Shown here piece by piece: positions 24,522-25,342 of a DNA stretch of 25,342 bases. The stretch comes from a virus. The stretch spans positions 1-25,342 of IMG/VR virus record IMGVR_UViG_3300007276_000274, one strand, 5' to 3'. Position 1 is the first letter of the stretch, and every line of letters begins with the position of its first letter. A model generated the notes under the pieces. The model was not told where the DNA came from. It made no database searches and was given only the letters and a program-made list of their open reading frames with translations. A program made the translations under genes and the position numbers.

Positions 24522-25003
24522 TGGCTACATTAACAGTAACACATTCTGAAAGCTTAACATTAAATTCCAGAGAAAGAGATACGTTGTCTACGTTTCAAAT
24601 CACGAATATAGACAACATTTATGAAAGAACAGTAAAATGCACTCAAGGAGTGAATACTACTATTTTATTAATGGCTGACACTGAAGCCACTAGCGACGCA
24701 GCTCTAGATGTTGGTGAAATAAAATATATTAGGTTAACTAATTTAGACGATTCGACTGCTGTGCGTGTAGGTTTAGATGTGGGTGTATTGGTTGGTGAAA
24801 ATCCTGTTATAGAACGTAATTTAACTTATATATTACCTGCTGGACAAAGTTTAGTTTTACCAAGTATGGACGCTAGTATTCTACCTAAAGGATCCGCGGG
24901 AATTTCAACAGGAACTTTAAAATCGTTAGAAAGCATTATAATAGTACCGGAAGGTAGTCACGATGTTGTTGTAGAAGTTTATGCAGCGGGAACAGATGTA
25001 TAA
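24521..25003 (+). CDS. Beta-rich protein of unknown function, possible virion decoration protein
   Basis: I do not recognise the family of this 160-residue protein. It is rich in Thr, Val, Ile and Leu in alternating strand patterns (TLTVTHSESLTLNS; VKCTQGVNTTILLMAD; KYIRLTNLDDSTAVRVGLDV; ESIIIVPEGSHDVVVEVYAA), with a Pro/Ser/Gly turn region at about 120-137 (LPSMDASILPKGSAGISTG). This reads as a compact beta-sandwich or jelly roll, a fold common in phage decoration or fibre-tip proteins. Low Lys/Arg content separates it from the three basic proteins before it. It is the last gene of the rightward block, coupled to the previous gene by TAATG, and is followed after tandem stops by a strong terminator. 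Confidence 0.62.
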   Translation: MATLTVTHSESLTLNSRERDTLSTFQITNIDNIYERTVKCTQGVNTTILLMADTEATSDAALDVGEIKYIRLTNLDDSTAVRVGLDVGVLVGENPVIERNLTYILPAGQSLVLPSMDASILPKGSAGISTGTLKSLESIIIVPEGSHDVVVEVYAAGTDV

Positions 25004-25017
25004 TAAATAAATTGCTT

Positions 25018-25056
25018 AAAAAAACAAAGGGGATCCAGTTACGGGTCCCCTTTTTT
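25018..25056. terminator. Bidirectional intrinsic terminator between converging transcripts
   Basis: GGGGATCC (25029-25036) pairs with GGGTCCCC (25043-25050) in an 8-base-pair stem with one T-G wobble and an AGTTAC loop. Six Ts follow on the plus strand, and an A-rich run (25018-25028) gives the matching T-run for leftward transcripts. It closes the late operon and also lies just past the stop of the leftward frame at 25058. Confidence 0.88.
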
Positions 25057-25057
25057 A

Positions 25058-25198
25058 TTATTCGATATTCAACAATCGATCACCTTTCTCTTTATCCAGT
25101 GCTCTTATTTCGTAGAGCAGCTGTTGTTCTTTTGCATAAGCATCTGGGCGTTCTTCTTATGTTGAATCTTTACGTAAATTGGTAAAGATTGTAGGCAC
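25058..25198 (-). pseudogene. Short frame interrupted by an in-frame TAA
   Basis: Read leftward, a GTG at 25198-25196 opens VPTIFTNLRKDST, stops at TAA (25159-25157), and the same frame continues EERPDAYAKEQQLLYEIRAL, DKEKGDRLLNIE to a second TAA (25060-25058). The downstream 32 codons have helical, charged composition typical of real protein but no ATG in frame. One base change at the TAA would give a 46-residue protein. The frame ends right beside the terminator stem, as a last gene would. It may be a decayed gene, a sequencing error, or two unrelated scraps; nothing identifies its function. Confidence 0.45.
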
Positions 25199-25267
25199 TT
25201 ACTTTAATTTTTTATTGATGAGGTCCTTTTTGCAAGCATCACACATCTTAGCATGTTTGGCACACAT
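25199..25267 (-). CDS. Tiny Cys/His-rich frame, possibly the second half of a split zinc-binding protein
   Basis: A 22-residue leftward frame starts in a TAATG overlap with the frame at 25267. It begins MCAKHAKMCDACKKDL and therefore has C-x2-H and C-x2-C pairs (C2, H5, C9, C12), the spacing of a zinc knuckle. It is very short. It may be the continuation, after a frame change, of the cysteine-rich C-terminus encoded just upstream. Confidence 0.42.
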   Translation of the reverse strand: MCAKHAKMCDACKKDLINKKLK

Positions 25268-25342
25268 TACGAGCCACAACCTTCACATTCTGGATTATCA
25301 ATGCTACAAGCGTTAGCATTCTTTTCATCTGCTGCCAGCTCA
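25267..25342 (-). CDS. C-terminal end of a cysteine-rich protein (5' truncated by window edge)
   Basis: Read leftward from the window end, this frame gives ELAADEKNANACSID then NPECEGCGS and a TAA at 25269-25267. The C-x2-C at the end (CEGC), with another Cys seven residues earlier, suggests zinc binding. Only 24 residues are visible and the start is outside the window, so neither family nor length can be given. It belongs to the module transcribed opposite to the virion genes. Confidence 0.5.
   Translation of the reverse strand, partial: ELAADEKNANACSIDNPECEGCGS

Noticed and set aside
1-25056. Stop-codon reassignment, as known in some crAss-like phages
   Set aside because: All late genes read cleanly with the standard code. 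TAG ends the terminase, TGA ends the nozzle gene, and TAA ends the rest, with the next gene starting at once.
25248-25328. Leftward 26-codon frame beginning MKRMLTLVAL
   Set aside because: It overlaps the cysteine-rich frame in another phase, and the CxxC pattern and TAATG coupling favour the other reading.

Overview
This window is the late (virion) gene block of a tailed, podovirus-like bacteriophage. The DNA is AT-rich and almost fully coding. Sixteen genes read rightward, from the end of the terminase large subunit (1-165) to a hairpin terminator at about 25,030-25,056. After that, short open frames read leftward to the window end. None of the rightward genes has a recognisable Shine-Dalgarno sequence; starts are preceded by A/T-rich stretches or overlap the previous stop as TAATG. 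This is typical of Bacteroidota phages. Several proteins contain blocks I recall from crAss-like phages and marine Bacteroidota podophages (portal residues 81-108, the capsid protein, the 291-residue ring-like protein and the 1623-residue nozzle-like protein). I therefore infer a crAss-like or related phage of a marine flavobacterium. No database search was possible, so this placement rests on remembered family patterns.

Layout. 1-5287 is packaging and head assembly: terminase C-terminus, portal, acidic scaffold-like protein and major capsid protein, closed by a strong hairpin terminator. 5356-6201 is a conserved protein of unknown role with a histone-like Lys/Ala/Pro N-terminus, followed by a second long hairpin. 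6260-12700 encodes the tail: two ring or adaptor-like proteins and a 1623-residue tail nozzle ('muzzle') protein. 12735-22389 encodes three proteins likely to be stored in the virion and ejected with the DNA: a small Ala/Gln-rich protein, a 439-residue protein and a 2564-residue giant with a HELLH metallopeptidase-like motif. 22389-23037 is a possible lysis pair: a DUF5675-like protein with a conserved His/Cys core and a 55-residue single-membrane-span protein. 23040-25003 holds three small, very basic proteins sharing a short N-terminal Ser-Pro motif, then a beta-rich protein of unknown function.

How the genes work together. Terminase pumps DNA through the portal into a shell built from capsid protein on the scaffold. 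The adaptor and nozzle proteins close the portal vertex and form the short tail. The ejection-type proteins are probably packaged and leave with the genome. Most neighbours overlap or lie within a few bases, which suggests translational coupling. The hairpins after the capsid gene and after the 281-residue gene could step down expression from the abundant capsid protein to the low-copy tail proteins.

The most unusual points are: the modular giant protein, whose C-terminal third has different arginine codon use; four K-[FY]-S motifs in that protein; the cluster of small basic proteins with a shared N-terminal motif; and the leftward segment at the far right, where a zinc-binding-like protein seems split between two frames and another frame carries an in-frame stop. 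I found no tRNA, CRISPR array, insertion sequence, reverse transcriptase or obvious tail fibre gene.
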